Shown here: positions 1-10,836 of the stretch, in pieces | How the letters are laid out: each line of letters begins with the position of its first letter | Position numbering within the stretch: the first letter of the stretch is position 1 | Source: Streptosporangiaceae bacterium | Lineage (GTDB): Bacteria > Actinomycetota > Actinomycetes > Streptosporangiales > Streptosporangiaceae | Direction: 5' to 3' | Length of the DNA stretch: 31,631 nt | Assembly: GCA_030039095.1 (NCBI GenBank) | Contig: JASHQP010000213.1 | Span: 1 to 31,631, forward strand | Position numbers and translations under genes: made by a program | The notes under the pieces: model-generated | Seen by the model: only the letters and a program-made list of their open reading frames with translations | Database searches by the model: none | What the model was told of the DNA's origin: nothing

Positions 1-356
1 TGCCGCGCAGGGTCGGATGGCGCCAGGCCCTCGGCGGCGGCGAACGCGTGCAGGCCGCGCACGGCGACGACGGCGCGCCCGGCCGAGCTCGCCGCGAGCG
101 GCCGGTGGCTCTCGTCTCCCTCGCGCAGCCCGGCCAGGAACGCTGCGACGTCCGGCGTGGTCACGTCGTCGATACTGGCCCGCCCCGACGCACCGAGCAC
201 GTCGGCGTAACGTTCCAGGTCCCTTCGGTAGGCCTCTAACGTGTGCCGGGCGAGCCCGCGCTCCACCGTCAGGTGATCAAGGTAACGCTTGATCGCCTCG
301 TCAACGCCTGTACGCCGGGCGGCTTTCAGCTGAGCGCCTCGCTTGCCGGTATCCAC
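1..356 (-). CDS. xerD: Tyrosine recombinase XerD, N-terminal part (runs off window)
   Basis: The minus strand reads an N-terminal core-binding domain of a tyrosine recombinase, with DEAIKRYLDHLTVERGL followed by ARHTLEAYRRDLERYA. This SAM-like DNA-clamp half is typical of XerC/XerD, which resolve chromosome dimers at dif with FtsK. The catalytic R-H-R-Y half lies beyond the window edge, so activity cannot be judged. XerD is preferred over XerC because pyrG and a NUDIX gene precede it, as in mycobacteria (Rv1699–Rv1701). The likely start is the GTG at 356, which overlaps the end of ald by about 31 bases. No strong ribosome binding site is visible, and an alternative start closer to 305 cannot be excluded. 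The overlap suggests co-transcription with ald. Confidence 0.85.
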   Translation of the reverse strand, partial: MDTGKRGAQLKAARRTGVDEAIKRYLDHLTVERGLARHTLEAYRRDLERYADVLGASGRASIDDVTTPDVAAFLAGLREGDESHRPLAASSAGRAVVAVRGLHAFAAAEGLAPSDPAR

Positions 357-1441
357 GGCAGCCCGTGCGCCTCGCCGACGCTGCGGTACGTGATGGAGCC
401 CTCGTGGGTGTTCAGCCCCAGCGCGAACGACGGGTCGGCGCGCAGCGCCTCTCGCCAGCCGTGGTTCGCCATCTCGACCGCGTACGGCAGCGTGACGTTG
501 GTCAGCGCGTACGTCGAGGTGTGCGGCACCGCACCGGGCATGTTCGCCACGCAGTAGAACAGCGAGTTGTGCACGCGATAGGTCGGATTGTCGTGCGTGG
601 TCGGGTGGGAGTCCTCGAAGCAGCCGCCCTGGTCGATGGAGATGTCCACGAGCACCGAGCCCTGCCGCATCCGGGACACCAGCTCGTTGGAGATCAGCTT
701 CGGCGCCTTGGCTCCGGGAACGAGCACGGCCCCGATGACCAGGTCGGCATCGATCACGGCGCGCTCGACCTCGTAAGCGTTGGACGCGACAGTCTGGAGG
801 TGACCCTGGTAGATGGCATCCGCGCTGCGCAACTTGCCGACGTTCTTGTCCAGCAACAGCACCTCGGCCTGCATGCCCAGGGCGATCGCGGCTGCGTTCA
901 TGCCGGACACACCCGCGCCGAGAACGACGACCTTGGCCGCGTAGACGCCGGAGACGCCGCCCATCAGCACACCGCGGCCACCGCCGTCACGCTGCAGGTG
1001 ATGGGCGCCAACCTGGGGTGCCATGCGCCCGGCGACCTCGGACATCGGCGCCAGCAGCGGGAGCGAGCCGTCCGGCAGCTGGACGGTTTCGTATGCGATC
1101 GCCGTTATACCGGAGTTGAGCAGGGCATCGGTGCATTCCCGTGAGGCGGCCAGATGCAGGTAGGTGAACAGGACCTGGCCCTTGCGCATCCGGTGGTATT
1201 CCTCGGCGATGGGCTCCTTGACCTTGAGGATCAGGTCTCCGGCCTGCCACACCTCATCGGCAGTCGGGAGGATCGTGGCCCCCGCGGCGACGAAGTCGTC
1301 GTCCGGGATCAGCGAGCCGGCGCCGGCGTCCTTCTGGACGAACACCTCATGCCCACCGCGGGCCAGTTCGTTCACGCCGGCCGGCGTGATCGCCACCCGG
1401 TACTCATGGTTCTTGAGTTCCTTGGGGATGCCGACCTTCAT
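326..1441 (-). CDS. ald: Alanine dehydrogenase
   Basis: This 371-residue protein is full length for Ald, which converts L-alanine, NAD+ and water reversibly to pyruvate, ammonia and NADH in the cytosol. The N-terminus begins [20 protein letters not shown], with the substrate-binding Arg15. Lys75 in KVKEP and His96 in TYLHLA match the catalytic Lys and His of the family. A Rossmann motif GAGVSG lies near residues 176–181 and is followed by DKN. The segment [20 protein letters not shown] near 270 carries the conserved Asp. The ATG start at 1441 gives the family N-terminus exactly. The gene sits between the NUDIX gene (82-bp gap) and xerD, with which it overlaps. Insertion of ald between NUDIX and xerD differs from the mycobacterial order. 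Confidence 0.96.
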   Translation of the reverse strand: MKVGIPKELKNHEYRVAITPAGVNELARGGHEVFVQKDAGAGSLIPDDDFVAAGATILPTADEVWQAGDLILKVKEPIAEEYHRMRKGQVLFTYLHLAASRECTDALLNSGITAIAYETVQLPDGSLPLLAPMSEVAGRMAPQVGAHHLQRDGGGRGVLMGGVSGVYAAKVVVLGAGVSGMNAAAIALGMQAEVLLLDKNVGKLRSADAIYQGHLQTVASNAYEVERAVIDADLVIGAVLVPGAKAPKLISNELVSRMRQGSVLVDISIDQGGCFEDSHPTTHDNPTYRVHNSLFYCVANMPGAVPHTSTYALTNVTLPYAVEMANHGWREALRADPSFALGLNTHEGSITYRSVGEAHGLPWIPASEALS

Positions 1442-1522
1442 GACAACCAGTCCTTCCTGGTCGAGGTGTCCTGCCCGGCCCCATTGCCGGGCTGGTCCAC
1501 GGGGCGCGCGTGCGGCCGCCAG

Positions 1523-2173
1523 TCAGTGCTCCGGGGCATCCGTCCCCCGCAGTGTGGTGAACCCGTCCTGACGGGCTGCATACGCGGCCAAGATACCCAG
1601 TGTGGTGACGCCATTGTGCAGGTCACCGGCGAGGATGCGGGCAACGAGCCCATCGAGCGGCACCCAGGCCAGCTCCAGGTGAGCCTCTTCGTGCTCGGGC
1701 ACGTACGACCGCTCGGACTCGGGAACATAGACCGGGCCGCGCGCAAGGAAGATGCGGATCCGCTCGGTGCTGATGCCCGGTGAGGAGTAGGAGTCGGTGA
1801 GCACCGACCACTCCGCCGCCCGGTAGCCGGCCTCCTCGAGAAGCTCCCGTTCGGCGGTCGCGCGCAGCGGCTCTCCGGCGACGTCGCGCAGGCCGGCCGG
1901 GATCTCCCAGAGCAGCCGCCCGACCGGGTGCCGGTACTGGCGGATCATCAGGACCCGCTCCTCGGTGTCCATTGCGAGCACCGCCACCGCGCCCGGGTGC
2001 TCCAGGACGTCCCGGCCCACGGCCTCGCCGTCGGGCATCCGCACCATGTCCTTGCGGAGCCGGACCATGGCTCCGCTGGCGAGTTCCGTCGACGCGGTCA
2101 CCGGCCAGGACCCGGTTATGTCCCGGATATCCGGCTTCACCAGCGCGCCCAGGTCGTCCGTTGCACCGCTCAC
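1523..2173 (-). CDS. NUDIX hydrolase, ADP-ribose pyrophosphatase type
   Basis: The protein belongs to the NUDIX superfamily, probably cleaving ADP-ribose or a related nucleoside diphosphate sugar to AMP and a sugar phosphate. The NUDIX helix is clear: [18 protein letters not shown] carries the E-x7-REL-EE-G core that binds Mg2+. The preceding LLWEIPAGL and the later [14 protein letters not shown] are typical of ADP-ribose pyrophosphatases, and Rv1700 sits at the equivalent place beside pyrG. I chose the GTG at 2173 because AGGA lies 9 nt upstream and the N-terminus then matches homologue length (216 residues). The frame stays open to a GTG at 2233, which would add 20 residues. The gene follows pyrG at 79 bp and precedes ald. 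The true substrate is not proven by sequence. Confidence 0.88.
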   Translation of the reverse strand: MSGATDDLGALVKPDIRDITGSWPVTASTELASGAMVRLRKDMVRMPDGEAVGRDVLEHPGAVAVLAMDTEERVLMIRQYRHPVGRLLWEIPAGLRDVAGEPLRATAERELLEEAGYRAAEWSVLTDSYSSPGISTERIRIFLARGPVYVPESERSYVPEHEEAHLELAWVPLDGLVARILAGDLHNGVTTLGILAAYAARQDGFTTLRGTDAPEH

Positions 2174-2252
2174 ATCCGTCAATCCTGCACCATAACCACG
2201 CTCTTGCCGTGCCCGGCCATCATCTCGCAGCACCGCGGCGCCGCAACACCGG

Positions 2253-4046
<1,794 letters not shown>

Positions 4047-4125
4047 TCAGCAACGCCGAACGCTCCCGGTTCGCGTGCCCGATGACCAGGGATGAAGCGT
4101 CCGATAGCGGTCACAAGCGCGTGGG

Positions 4126-4167
4126 CGGGTCGGGCGGGTCGGACGGGTCGGAGTTGGGCGGGTCGGG
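4126..4167. repeat. 9-bp direct repeats between the DMT-like gene and pyrG
   Basis: CGGGTCGGG or CGGGTCGGA occurs three times head to tail (4126–4152) and once more at 4159–4167 after a 6-bp spacer. It lies just past the stop of the DMT-like gene in the 217-bp gap before pyrG. It looks like slippage-type duplication. No function is evident. Confidence 0.8.
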
Positions 4168-4179
4168 CGCGGTGGCCGG

Positions 4180-5106
4180 TCACACGGACGTGGTGGCCTC
4201 CGACTGGCCGCGAGAGCGCTGGGCCGGCACGTCGCCCGGCCCGAGCTCGGGATGATCGCCGGCCTCGCCGAAGCGGGCCAGAGCCACCGCGCCGACGACC
4301 GCGAGCGCGAACCCGGCCACCGCCAGCCCGCCCAGGCCGCGGCGGGTGGTGTCGCCGAGGAACACCACACCGACGATCGCGGGCGGCACGGTCTCGGCCA
4401 GCACGACGGCCGCGGTGGCCACGGTCACGCTGCCGCCTTCCAGGGCCGACGCGTACATCAGGAAGGACACGATCCCGGCAGCCGCCAGGGTGTACGTGGC
4501 CGGGCTGCGCACGAGCTGGCCCGGCGAGAAGCCGGGCAGGATCCGCGCCGCGACCGCGAGCACCGCATACCCGAGCCCCGCGATCGCGCCGAGCGCGGGG
4601 GTGCGGGCCCAGCCGGACAGCCTGGCCGCCGCGATGCCGCCCAGCCCCACTCCGACCACGGCCACCATCAGCCCGATCTGGAAACCCGCGCCCGGCATCA
4701 CGGCTCCCTCCGAGCCGGCCGAGGACCCGAGAAAGCTCACCCCGACGACCACCGCGCCGACCGCCAGCCACTCCCGCCATCCGAGCCGGACGTTGATGAG
4801 CCACGCCGCGAACACCGCGGTGACCGCGAGGTTGGACGCGATCACCGCCTGCACGGCGAACAGGGGCAGCCGCTGCAGCGCGACGAGCTGGGCAAGGAAC
4901 CCGACAAAGTCGATGCCGATGCTGGCCACGAAGCGCCACTGGCCGAGCAGCCGCACGATCAGGCCCGGGTCGACCCGCCCCGCGTCCCCGCCTTCCAGGG
5001 TCTGTGTGCCCCGACGGCTCGCCGAGCGGATCGCGACGGCCTGCATGACCGAGGCGATTCCGTAGCAGAAGGCCGACACCAGCGCGGCGACCAGGCTCGC
5101 CCACAT
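4180..5106 (-). CDS. Multi-TM membrane protein, DMT/EamA-like
   Basis: The 308-residue protein is almost entirely hydrophobic helices, roughly nine or ten, in the style of the drug/metabolite transporter superfamily. The N-terminus MWASLVAALVSAFCYGIASVMQ is followed by a polar loop (residues about 28–45). The sequence has the two-half look of EamA-type proteins, with an internal Gly/Ala/Val-rich second half (LAETVPPAIVGVVFLGDTTR). The C-terminal tail is hydrophilic. The ATG at 5106 is chosen because the sequence upstream has no membrane character, although the ribosome binding site is weak. Substrate and direction of transport cannot be inferred. Neighbours are pyrG downstream and a HAD gene upstream on the same strand. 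Confidence 0.8.
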   Translation of the reverse strand: MWASLVAALVSAFCYGIASVMQAVAIRSASRRGTQTLEGGDAGRVDPGLIVRLLGQWRFVASIGIDFVGFLAQLVALQRLPLFAVQAVIASNLAVTAVFAAWLINVRLGWREWLAVGAVVVGVSFLGSSAGSEGAVMPGAGFQIGLMVAVVGVGLGGIAAARLSGWARTPALGAIAGLGYAVLAVAARILPGFSPGQLVRSPATYTLAAAGIVSFLMYASALEGGSVTVATAAVVLAETVPPAIVGVVFLGDTTRRGLGGLAVAGFALAVVGAVALARFGEAGDHPELGPGDVPAQRSRGQSEATTSV

Positions 5107-5227
5107 GGTTCCGACCCTACGCCGGCCGACCGACAGGCACACCTGCGACAACCGCCGGCAGGGGCTCAGCGGGCCGGAACGTGCCCCCACCAGCGCCCCG
5201 GGGCCGAGAAGCCCGCCGGCGCAGCGC

Positions 5228-5836
5228 TCAGCCGCGCCGGGCCAGCCGTTCGGTGACGGCCGCGCGCACCCGCTCTGGGCTGGTGAAATGCACCGAAAAA
5301 AGGCCAAGGTCCGCGGCGGCGGTCACGTTCTCGGCGCGGTCGTCGATGAAGATGACCTCCCCGGCGCTGGCCCCGAGCCTGGCCAGCGCGGTGCTGTAGC
5401 ACCGGGGATCCGGCTTGGCGAGCTTCAGCTGACAGCTGAAAATCAGCTGACCGAAACGCGCGGCTATCGGCAGCGCGCGGATCGCCTCGGCCAGCTCGTC
5501 GGGCGCGTTCGACAGCAGCGCCAGCGGCAGTCCCTCGGCCGCCAGGTCCTCGATCAGGGCGACCGTGCCCGGCTGCAGCCGCATCCAGGCAGCGCAGTCC
5601 AGCCGGGCGAGCTCGGAGATCTCGGCCTCCCCGTAGCTGCGGCCCAGGCCGTGGCCGACCTGCCGCCAATATCCCGTTACGTCCAGTTCTGCGAGATCGT
5701 AGGCGTGCCGCCATTCCCAGTACACGTCGACAAAGGCCGGAACTCCAGCGCCCGCGACCGTGGCGAGCTTCACCAGGTCCTGCTCGGTCGGCGGATGCGA
5801 GATCACGCCGCCGTAGTCGAACATCACCCAGTTCAC
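5228..5836 (-). CDS. HAD-superfamily hydrolase
   Basis: The 202-residue protein has all four HAD motifs. Motif I is FDYGGVIS with the nucleophile Asp7; the second Asp of DxD is Gly, as in YihX and epoxide-hydrolase-N-terminal-like HADs. Motif II is LLSNAP, motif III lies in KLAKPDP, and motif IV is IFIDDRAEN. A helical cap follows motif I (residues about 15–90, rich in Trp and Tyr). This points to a cytosolic phosphatase acting on a small sugar phosphate or nucleotide, with unknown substrate. The GTG start at 5836 is supported by GGGAGG six bases upstream. It may be co-transcribed with the downstream DMT-like gene across a 121-bp gap. Confidence 0.88.
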   Translation of the reverse strand: MNWVMFDYGGVISHPPTEQDLVKLATVAGAGVPAFVDVYWEWRHAYDLAELDVTGYWRQVGHGLGRSYGEAEISELARLDCAAWMRLQPGTVALIEDLAAEGLPLALLSNAPDELAEAIRALPIAARFGQLIFSCQLKLAKPDPRCYSTALARLGASAGEVIFIDDRAENVTAAADLGLFSVHFTSPERVRAAVTERLARRG

Positions 5837-5887
5837 GCGCGCCCTCCCTGGCTGGCAGCGACGACCGCCGGCCGGGGTGGCCTGCGG

Positions 5888-6637
5888 CTACGACACGGCC
5901 CCCGTGACCGGCGTGTTCTGCTCCGGGCAGTCGTTGGCCTGATCGGCCCGGCTCGAGATTTTTGGCTCGCAGTTCGGTGTGCCGCCCCCGGTGAACGCCG
6001 TCCGCCCCGGCGGGCTCAGGTTCGCCGCCGTGGCGAGCGTCCGCCAGAACCCCGGGGACTTCGCCGCCCAGCGGGCGGATCCGACCCCGGTGACGATCTC
6101 GCAGCCGGTCGCCTCGATGCTAACCGCCGGAAGCTGCCGCCCGTCCGCGGTGAAGCGCAGCAGGTACGTCGAGCCGACTGTCAGATTCGGGCAGTTGAAG
6201 ACGCCGTGCGGCAGCGACGGCAGCTCGCACAGGGCCCGCGCTGCGGCCCGGGCCTGCGCCGGGCTGGTGACGGAGACCTGGTTGGGGAAGCCGATCTGCA
6301 GTTGCGGTATGCGCATCACGTGGTTGCGGGTGATCACCAGGCCGGTGACCGCCGCCGTGTGCCGGCACAGCGCGGCCTGGGTTGCCGCGGCGCTCGGGCT
6401 CACCGACGGTGACGGCGTGGCCGTGGGCGACGCGGCCGACGTGGCGCCGGTGGACGATGCCGGAATGCTTCCGCAGCCGGCCAGCACGATCGCCGCGAGG
6501 GCGGCGCCGCACAGCCCGGCCCACACTGCCCCGCCACCGCGCACCCGCGCGGTCCTGGAGCCCTGGAGCAGGGCAGCCAAGCCGCTCGCCGTCCCGCCGC
6601 TCGCCGTCTCGCCGCCGGTGGCTTCTGGTCGTTCCAT
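5888..6637 (-). CDS. Putative lipoprotein of unknown function
   Basis: The N-terminus has a long basic n-region, a hydrophobic stretch (residues about 37–52) and a lipobox LAGC with Cys55, so a lipid-anchored extracytoplasmic protein is predicted. It would be a substrate for Lgt, encoded at 20535–21398. Residues about 56–85 form a Ser/Thr/Pro/Ala-rich linker. The remaining 160 residues contain several cysteines (in LCRHT, ALCEL, NCPNL, TGCEI, PNCEP and DCPEQ), probably disulfide-bonded. I do not recognise the fold. Proteins of this design are common in actinobacteria, but no role can be assigned. The ATG at 6637 is preceded by GAAGG. Confidence 0.75.
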   Translation of the reverse strand: MERPEATGGETASGGTASGLAALLQGSRTARVRGGGAVWAGLCGAALAAIVLAGCGSIPASSTGATSAASPTATPSPSVSPSAAATQAALCRHTAAVTGLVITRNHVMRIPQLQIGFPNQVSVTSPAQARAAARALCELPSLPHGVFNCPNLTVGSTYLLRFTADGRQLPAVSIEATGCEIVTGVGSARWAAKSPGFWRTLATAANLSPPGRTAFTGGGTPNCEPKISSRADQANDCPEQNTPVTGAVS

Positions 6638-6740
6638 GCCCCTTCGACGGATCTGCCCGGCCAGCCGGTTCCACCCGGAGACACGCCGAGTCCTGCGGTT
6701 CGAACGGCCCGCCCGATTTGATCCGGTATCTATGCCCCGG

Positions 6741-8873
6741 TCATACCCCGGCCGCCTGCATGCCGCGCAGCTCGTGCTTCAGCTCCTTGATCTCGTCGCG
6801 GAGCCGCGCGGCTATCTCGAACTGCAGCTCGGCCGCTGCCGCGTGCATCTGCTCGGTCAGCTCGCTGATCAGGCCGACCAGATCCTCGCGGGCCGGCCCG
6901 CCCTCGCTGGTCTCGCCTCGCCGCTCCCCCGCCGCGGCGGCCGCCGCCGCCCGCGCGCGTGAGGACAGCCCCGGCACCGGTGCCTTGCCGCGGCTCTGCT
7001 GGCGACCGGAACCGCCGAGGAGCTGCGCGGTGTCCGCGTCCTCCCTGGCGAGCTGGTCGAGGATGTCCGCGATCCGCTTGCGCAGCGGCTGCGGGTCGAT
7101 CCCGCGCTCGGCGTTGTAGGCCATCTGCTTGGCCCGGCGCCGGTTGGTCTCGTCGATCGCCCGCTGCATCGACGGGGTCACCTTGTCCGCGTACATGTGC
7201 ACCTGGCCGGACACGTTACGGGCAGCGCGGCCGATCGTCTGGATCAGCGAGGTGCCGGACCGCAGGAAGCCCTCCTTGTCCGCATCCAGGATCGACACCA
7301 GCGACACCTCGGGCAGGTCGAGGCCCTCGCGAAGCAGGTTGATGCCTACCAGGACGTCGTACTCGCCAAGCCGCAGCTCGCGCAGCAGCTCCACCCGGCG
7401 CAGCGTGTCCACCTCGCTGTGCAGGTACCTGGCCCGGATGCCCAGCTCGAGCAAGTAGTCGGTGAGATCCTCGGCCATCTTCTTGGTCAGCGTGGTCACA
7501 AGGACCCTCTCGAACCGCTCGGCCCGCTCCCTTATCTCGTGCACGAGGTCGTCGATCTGGCCCTTGGTCGGCTTGATGAGCACCTCGGGGTCGACGAGCC
7601 CGGTCGGCCTGATCACCTGCTCGACAACCTCGCCCTGCACCCGCTGCAGCTCGTACGGCCCCGGGGTGGCCGACAGGTACAGCGTCTGGCCGATCCGCTC
7701 GCCAAACTCCTCCCAGGTCAGCGGCCGGTTGTCGATGGCGCTCGGCAGCCGGAACCCGTGCTCGACCAGCACCCGTTTCCGGGACACGTCGCCCTCATAC
7801 ATGGCCCCGATCTGCGGCACCGTGTTGTGCGACTCGTCGATGACCAGCAGGAAGTCCTCGGGGAAGTAGTCGAGCAGCGTGTTCGGCGGGCTGCCCGCCT
7901 CCCGCCCGTCGATGTGCCGCGAGTAGTTCTCGATCCCGGAACAGCTCCCCACCTGGCGCAGCATCTCGATGTCGTAGGTGGTGCGCATCCGCAGCCGCTG
8001 CGCCTCGAGCAGCTTGCCGCCCCGCTCGAGTTCGGCGAGCCGCTCGCCAAGCTCGGCCTCGATGCCTGCGATCGCCCGTTCCATGCGTTCCGGGCCGGCA
8101 ACGTAGTGCGTGGCCGGGAAGATGTACAGCTCGTCATCCTCGCTGATCACCTCGCCGGTCAGCGGGTGCAGCGTCATCAGCCGCTCGATCTCGTCGCCGA
8201 ACATCTCGATCCGGACGGCCATCTCCTCGTAGACCGGGATGATTTCGATGGTGTCGCCGCGGACCCGGAACGTGCCGCGGGTGAACGACAGGTCGTTGCG
8301 CGTGTACTGCATGCCGACGAGCTTGCGCAGCAGCGCGTCCCGGTCGATCGTCCCGCCCACGCTGAGCTTCAGCATCCGGTCGACGTACTCCTGCGGCGTG
8401 CCGAGGCCGTAGATGCAGGACACCGACGCGACCACGATCGTGTCCCTGCGTGTGAGCAGCGAGTTCGTCGCCGAGTGCCGGAGCCGTTCCACCTCGTCGT
8501 TGATCGAGGAGTCCTTCTCGATGTAGGTGTCGGTCTGCGGTACGTACGCTTCCGGCTGGTAGTAGTCGTAGTAGGAGACGAAGTACTCGACCGCGTTCCT
8601 GGGCAGCATCTCGCGCAGCTCGTTGGCGAACTGGGCGGCCAGGGTCTTGTTCGGCAGCATGACCAGCACCGGTCGCTGCAGCTTCTCCGCCAGCCAGGCG
8701 ACGGTCGCGGTCTTGCCGGTGCCGGTGGCACCGAGCAGCACGGTGTCCTTGGCCCCGTCGCTGATCCGTTCCTGCATCTGCGCGATCGCCCTTGGCTGGT
8801 CGCCGGCGGGCTGCATGTCGGTAACCACCTCAAATGGCGCGACGCGCCGCTGCAGGTCGGTCACTGGACGCAT
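6741..8873 (-). CDS. uvrB: Excinuclease ABC subunit B
   Basis: UvrB is the damage-verifying helicase-like subunit of nucleotide excision repair, loaded by UvrA and partnering UvrC. The 710-residue protein has Walker A GATGTGKT (residues about 48–55), the beta-hairpin region [17 protein letters not shown], the DESHN box, and helicase motifs in LSATPGPYE and TIGRAARN. The C-terminal UVR motif lies in the last 45 residues ([18 protein letters not shown]). The ATG at 8873 follows AAGGCGGAG and gives the conserved start region [25 protein letters not shown]. The frame stays open 69 codons further upstream, but that part contains a 20-bp tandem duplication and promoter-like DNA. No LexA palindrome is seen upstream, but a PafBC-type promoter candidate is. 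Confidence 0.97.
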   Translation of the reverse strand: MRPVTDLQRRVAPFEVVTDMQPAGDQPRAIAQMQERISDGAKDTVLLGATGTGKTATVAWLAEKLQRPVLVMLPNKTLAAQFANELREMLPRNAVEYFVSYYDYYQPEAYVPQTDTYIEKDSSINDEVERLRHSATNSLLTRRDTIVVASVSCIYGLGTPQEYVDRMLKLSVGGTIDRDALLRKLVGMQYTRNDLSFTRGTFRVRGDTIEIIPVYEEMAVRIEMFGDEIERLMTLHPLTGEVISEDDELYIFPATHYVAGPERMERAIAGIEAELGERLAELERGGKLLEAQRLRMRTTYDIEMLRQVGSCSGIENYSRHIDGREAGSPPNTLLDYFPEDFLLVIDESHNTVPQIGAMYEGDVSRKRVLVEHGFRLPSAIDNRPLTWEEFGERIGQTLYLSATPGPYELQRVQGEVVEQVIRPTGLVDPEVLIKPTKGQIDDLVHEIRERAERFERVLVTTLTKKMAEDLTDYLLELGIRARYLHSEVDTLRRVELLRELRLGEYDVLVGINLLREGLDLPEVSLVSILDADKEGFLRSGTSLIQTIGRAARNVSGQVHMYADKVTPSMQRAIDETNRRRAKQMAYNAERGIDPQPLRKRIADILDQLAREDADTAQLLGGSGRQQSRGKAPVPGLSSRARAAAAAAAGERRGETSEGGPAREDLVGLISELTEQMHAAAAELQFEIAARLRDEIKELKHELRGMQAAGV

Positions 8874-8921
8874 GGCTCCGCCTTCTTTCCTGAACGAGAC
8901 GCCATCCGGTCGACCAGACCC

Positions 8922-8944
8922 ACTGTAGGCCGGCCCGCCGACAT
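8922..8944 (-). promoter_or_regulatory. PafBC-type DNA-damage promoter candidate for uvrB
   Basis: On the minus strand ATGTCGGCG is followed by 8 bases and then TACAGT, 48 bases before the uvrB ATG. The mycobacterial RecA-independent damage promoter bound by PafBC-RNA polymerase is TTGTCRGTG-N8-TANNNT. Here 7 of 9 upstream positions, the exact spacer and the TANNNT hexamer agree. The pattern is seen in the sequence; the regulatory role is inferred. Confidence 0.45.
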
Positions 8945-8970
8945 TCTGACTGGGGCCGGACGGCCGGACA

Positions 8971-9010
8971 TCCGCGTGGGTACGGCACCATCCGCGTGGG
9001 TACGGCACCA
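8971..9010. repeat. Perfect 20-bp tandem duplication upstream of uvrB
   Basis: TCCGCGTGGGTACGGCACCA occurs twice head to tail with no mismatch. It ends 27 bp upstream of the uvrB promoter candidate. The lack of divergence suggests a recent duplication or ongoing copy-number change. Confidence 0.9.
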
Positions 9011-9130
9011 CGCCCTCGGCGTCATCAGTAATGAACCACAGCGTGTCCAGCGCAATTCCGCCGGACTCGCTGGCCAGCACCGGCGCGGCCGCGCCCGCCC
9101 GGCCAGCCCCTTACCGAGCGGCCGAGGCCC

Positions 9131-9733
9131 TCACGCCCTGTCCGCCCTCCGGCGCAATTCCGCCCACAGGTCGCCCACCTGGCGGTCGAGCTCGGTCAGC
9201 GAGCCGGAGTTGTCGACGACGATGTCGCCGATCGCCAGCCGCTGCTCCCGGCTGGCCTGAGCCGCCATCCGCGCCTTGGCCTGCTCACGGGTCATGCCGC
9301 GGCGCCGCACCAGGCGGTCGATCTGGACCCGGGGCGGGGCATCGACGACCACGACCAGGTCGTAGGCATCGGTGCGGCCACCCTCGGCGATCAGGGGTAC
9401 GTCGTGCACGACGATCGCCCCCGGCGCCGCCTCGCCTTCCAGCTCCGCCATGCGGGCGCCCACCCTCGGGTGCACGATCGCGTTGAGCTTGGCGCGAAGC
9501 TCCGGGTCCCCGAACACGATCTCGCCCAGCCGCGGCCGGTCCAGTCTCCCGTCCGGCAGCAGCACCTCGGGCCCGAACGCCTCGACGACCTCGGCGAGCC
9601 CTTCCGTCCCCGGCTCGACCACTTCCCTGGCAATGGCGTCCGCGTCGATCACTACCGCGCCCTGCGCCGCCAGCCGAGCCGATACCTCGCTCTTCCCGGC
9701 GCCGATCCCGCCCGTAAGCCCGATCCTGAGCAC
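9131..9733 (-). CDS. coaE: Dephospho-CoA kinase
   Basis: CoaE phosphorylates the 3'-hydroxyl of dephospho-CoA, the last step of coenzyme A synthesis. The 200-residue protein starts [18 protein letters not shown], with the P-loop at residues 8–15. [10 protein letters not shown] carries the conserved Asp pair of the substrate site, and HPRVGARM and DVPLIAEGG are family motifs. The lid segment [20 protein letters not shown] is present, followed by DIVVDNSG. The length matches a single-domain CoaE without the GrpB-like extension seen in mycobacterial CoaE. The GTG start at 9733 has AGGA seven bases upstream. It lies between a methyltransferase and uvrB, in the rpsA–coaE–uvrB neighbourhood typical of actinobacteria. 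Confidence 0.97.
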   Translation of the reverse strand: MLRIGLTGGIGAGKSEVSARLAAQGAVVIDADAIAREVVEPGTEGLAEVVEAFGPEVLLPDGRLDRPRLGEIVFGDPELRAKLNAIVHPRVGARMAELEGEAAPGAIVVHDVPLIAEGGRTDAYDLVVVVDAPPRVQIDRLVRRRGMTREQAKARMAAQASREQRLAIGDIVVDNSGSLTELDRQVGDLWAELRRRADRA

Positions 9734-9761
9734 ACCGCGATCCTAAGCGCCCGCGCCGGGG

Positions 9762-10430
9762 TTACGGGCCGGTCCAGCAGCTGACCTCGACGCCGCCGGG
9801 GGCCGGGAAGTCCACGCTCACGAACTCGCTTCCCGGGTCCCGAACGTGGGCCAGGTAGCCGGCCGCGCTCTCGAGGCTGGTGTCGTCGGCAATGACCAGG
9901 GCACCCGGCGCGAGCCTGGGCTGCAGCAGCCGCAGCACCGGAAGGTACAGCCCCTTCCACCCGTCCAGCAGCACGAGCCCAACCGGCCTGGAGACGCTGG
10001 CCAGCGTCTCCAGCGCGTCGCCGTGCAGGATGGTCACCACCCCCGCCAGCCCGGCCTGTTCCAGGTTGTTCCCGGCGGCCGCGGCCTTCCGGTCACTCAG
10101 CTCGGTGGTGACCACCCGTCCGGTTCCGTTGTCCATGACCGCGGCGGCCAGGTGAATGGTCGAGATGCCGAACGAGGTGCCGAACTCCACCACGATCTCC
10201 GGCCGGCACGCCCGCACCAGTGCATACAGCAGCCTCCCGGTGTCGGATGACACCGGCATATAGACGTCCTGGAGCAGGTCAGCACGCTCGCGTGCACCCA
10301 GCCCAGCCCGGCCTTCGCGGGTAGCGCGGTCCGGCGGCAGCGACTCGAACACCTCGCCGTCCCGCTCAGCCCGCGCAAACAACTCCCCCAGCACCCCCGA
10401 CACCCGAGCTTCCCCAAGGCTGTTCCCCAT
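9762..10430 (-). CDS. Class I SAM-dependent O-methyltransferase-like protein
   Basis: The 222-residue protein has a Rossmann-type S-adenosylmethionine domain. Motif I is VVEFGTSFGIST (residues about 80–91), motif II lies around VVTTELSD, and LVLLDGWKG supplies the post-motif Asp. ALVIADDTS is the following strand. The helical N-terminus with YMPVSSDTGRLLYALVRA resembles the catechol/caffeoyl-CoA O-methyltransferase family (Methyltransf_3/24). The substrate is unknown. The ATG at 10430 follows a G-rich stretch, GGGTGGGGGT. It ends 29 bp before coaE and the two may be co-transcribed. Confidence 0.8.
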   Translation of the reverse strand: MGNSLGEARVSGVLGELFARAERDGEVFESLPPDRATREGRAGLGARERADLLQDVYMPVSSDTGRLLYALVRACRPEIVVEFGTSFGISTIHLAAAVMDNGTGRVVTTELSDRKAAAAGNNLEQAGLAGVVTILHGDALETLASVSRPVGLVLLDGWKGLYLPVLRLLQPRLAPGALVIADDTSLESAAGYLAHVRDPGSEFVSVDFPAPGGVEVSCWTGP

Positions 10431-10523
10431 ACCCCCACCCTACCCACGCATTTCCTCCACATAAGGAAAAGTCGGACACCCAGACCCTACGGCACACCTG
10501 ACGCCGGAAGGACGGACGCCGGA

Positions 10524-10552
10524 GCACCGGGAGAACAGGGCACCGGGAGAAC
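10524..10552. repeat. 13-bp direct repeat pair
   Basis: GCACCGGGAGAAC occurs at 10524–10536 and again at 10540–10552, separated by 3 bases. It lies in the rpsA–methyltransferase gap. No function is evident. Confidence 0.85.
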
Positions 10553-10610
10553 GGGACGGGACGACGCACGCTGGGCGGACCGACAGGGCGGGGCGGCGGG
10601 ACAGGGGGCG

Positions 10611-10640
10611 GCGGAACCGGGGAAGGCGGAACCGGGGAAG
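10611..10640. repeat. 15-bp perfect tandem duplication
   Basis: GCGGAACCGGGGAAG is repeated head to tail (10611–10625 and 10626–10640) and followed by the partial third copy GCGGA. It belongs to the same repeat-rich gap. Confidence 0.88.
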
Positions 10641-10776
10641 GCGGACGGCGGCCCCGGCCACTAGCACGCCGAAGCGGAGCCGATCCGTCCATACCGGAGG
10701 CGTAACCGTTGCCAACGCCAATCAGTGACAGAGCATGCCGGGCCAGCAAGGGTCAGCGCGTGACCACGAATGCCAG

Positions 10777-10836
10777 CCGCAGGTATGGGCGGATCGGCGG
10801 AGCGCCCCGCAGGCATGGGCGGATCGGCGGAGCGCC
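10777..10836. repeat. 30-bp tandem duplication at the 3' end of rpsA
   Basis: Two 30-bp units lie at 10777–10806 and 10807–10836. They differ at one base (GGTATG versus GGCATG). A degenerate third unit runs from 10837 nearly to the rpsA stop at 10861. On the rpsA transcript these units would form the start of the 3' untranslated region. Confidence 0.9.

Larger units (their letters stand above)
8874..9130. other. uvrB upstream region (257 bp)
   Basis: This gap separates coaE from uvrB, both on the minus strand. It holds the uvrB ribosome binding site, a PafBC-type promoter candidate (8922–8944) and a perfect 20-bp tandem duplication (8971–9010). The gap suggests that uvrB has its own promoter and does not depend only on read-through from coaE. 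I see no further gene in it. Confidence 0.6.

Noticed and set aside
5424..5440. Perfect 17-bp palindrome TTCAGCTGACAGCTGAA, with a third AGCTGA nearby
   Set aside because: It lies inside the HAD coding sequence, is explained by ordinary codons (FSCQLKLAK region) and is not near a promoter. Worth only a passing note.
8874..9080. N-terminal extension of uvrB by 69 residues
   Set aside because: It would include a 20-bp duplication and promoter-like DNA. The ATG at 8873 has a good ribosome binding site and matches the family start.
10708..10718. CGTTGCCAACG palindrome in the rpsA downstream gap
   Set aside because: Eleven bases with an odd centre, not near any start codon. It is too short to support a site.
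10366..10749. Proline/arginine-rich minus-strand frame in the rpsA–methyltransferase gap
   Set aside because: Its sequence is produced by the local direct repeats, it has no ribosome binding site, and it overlaps the methyltransferase start.
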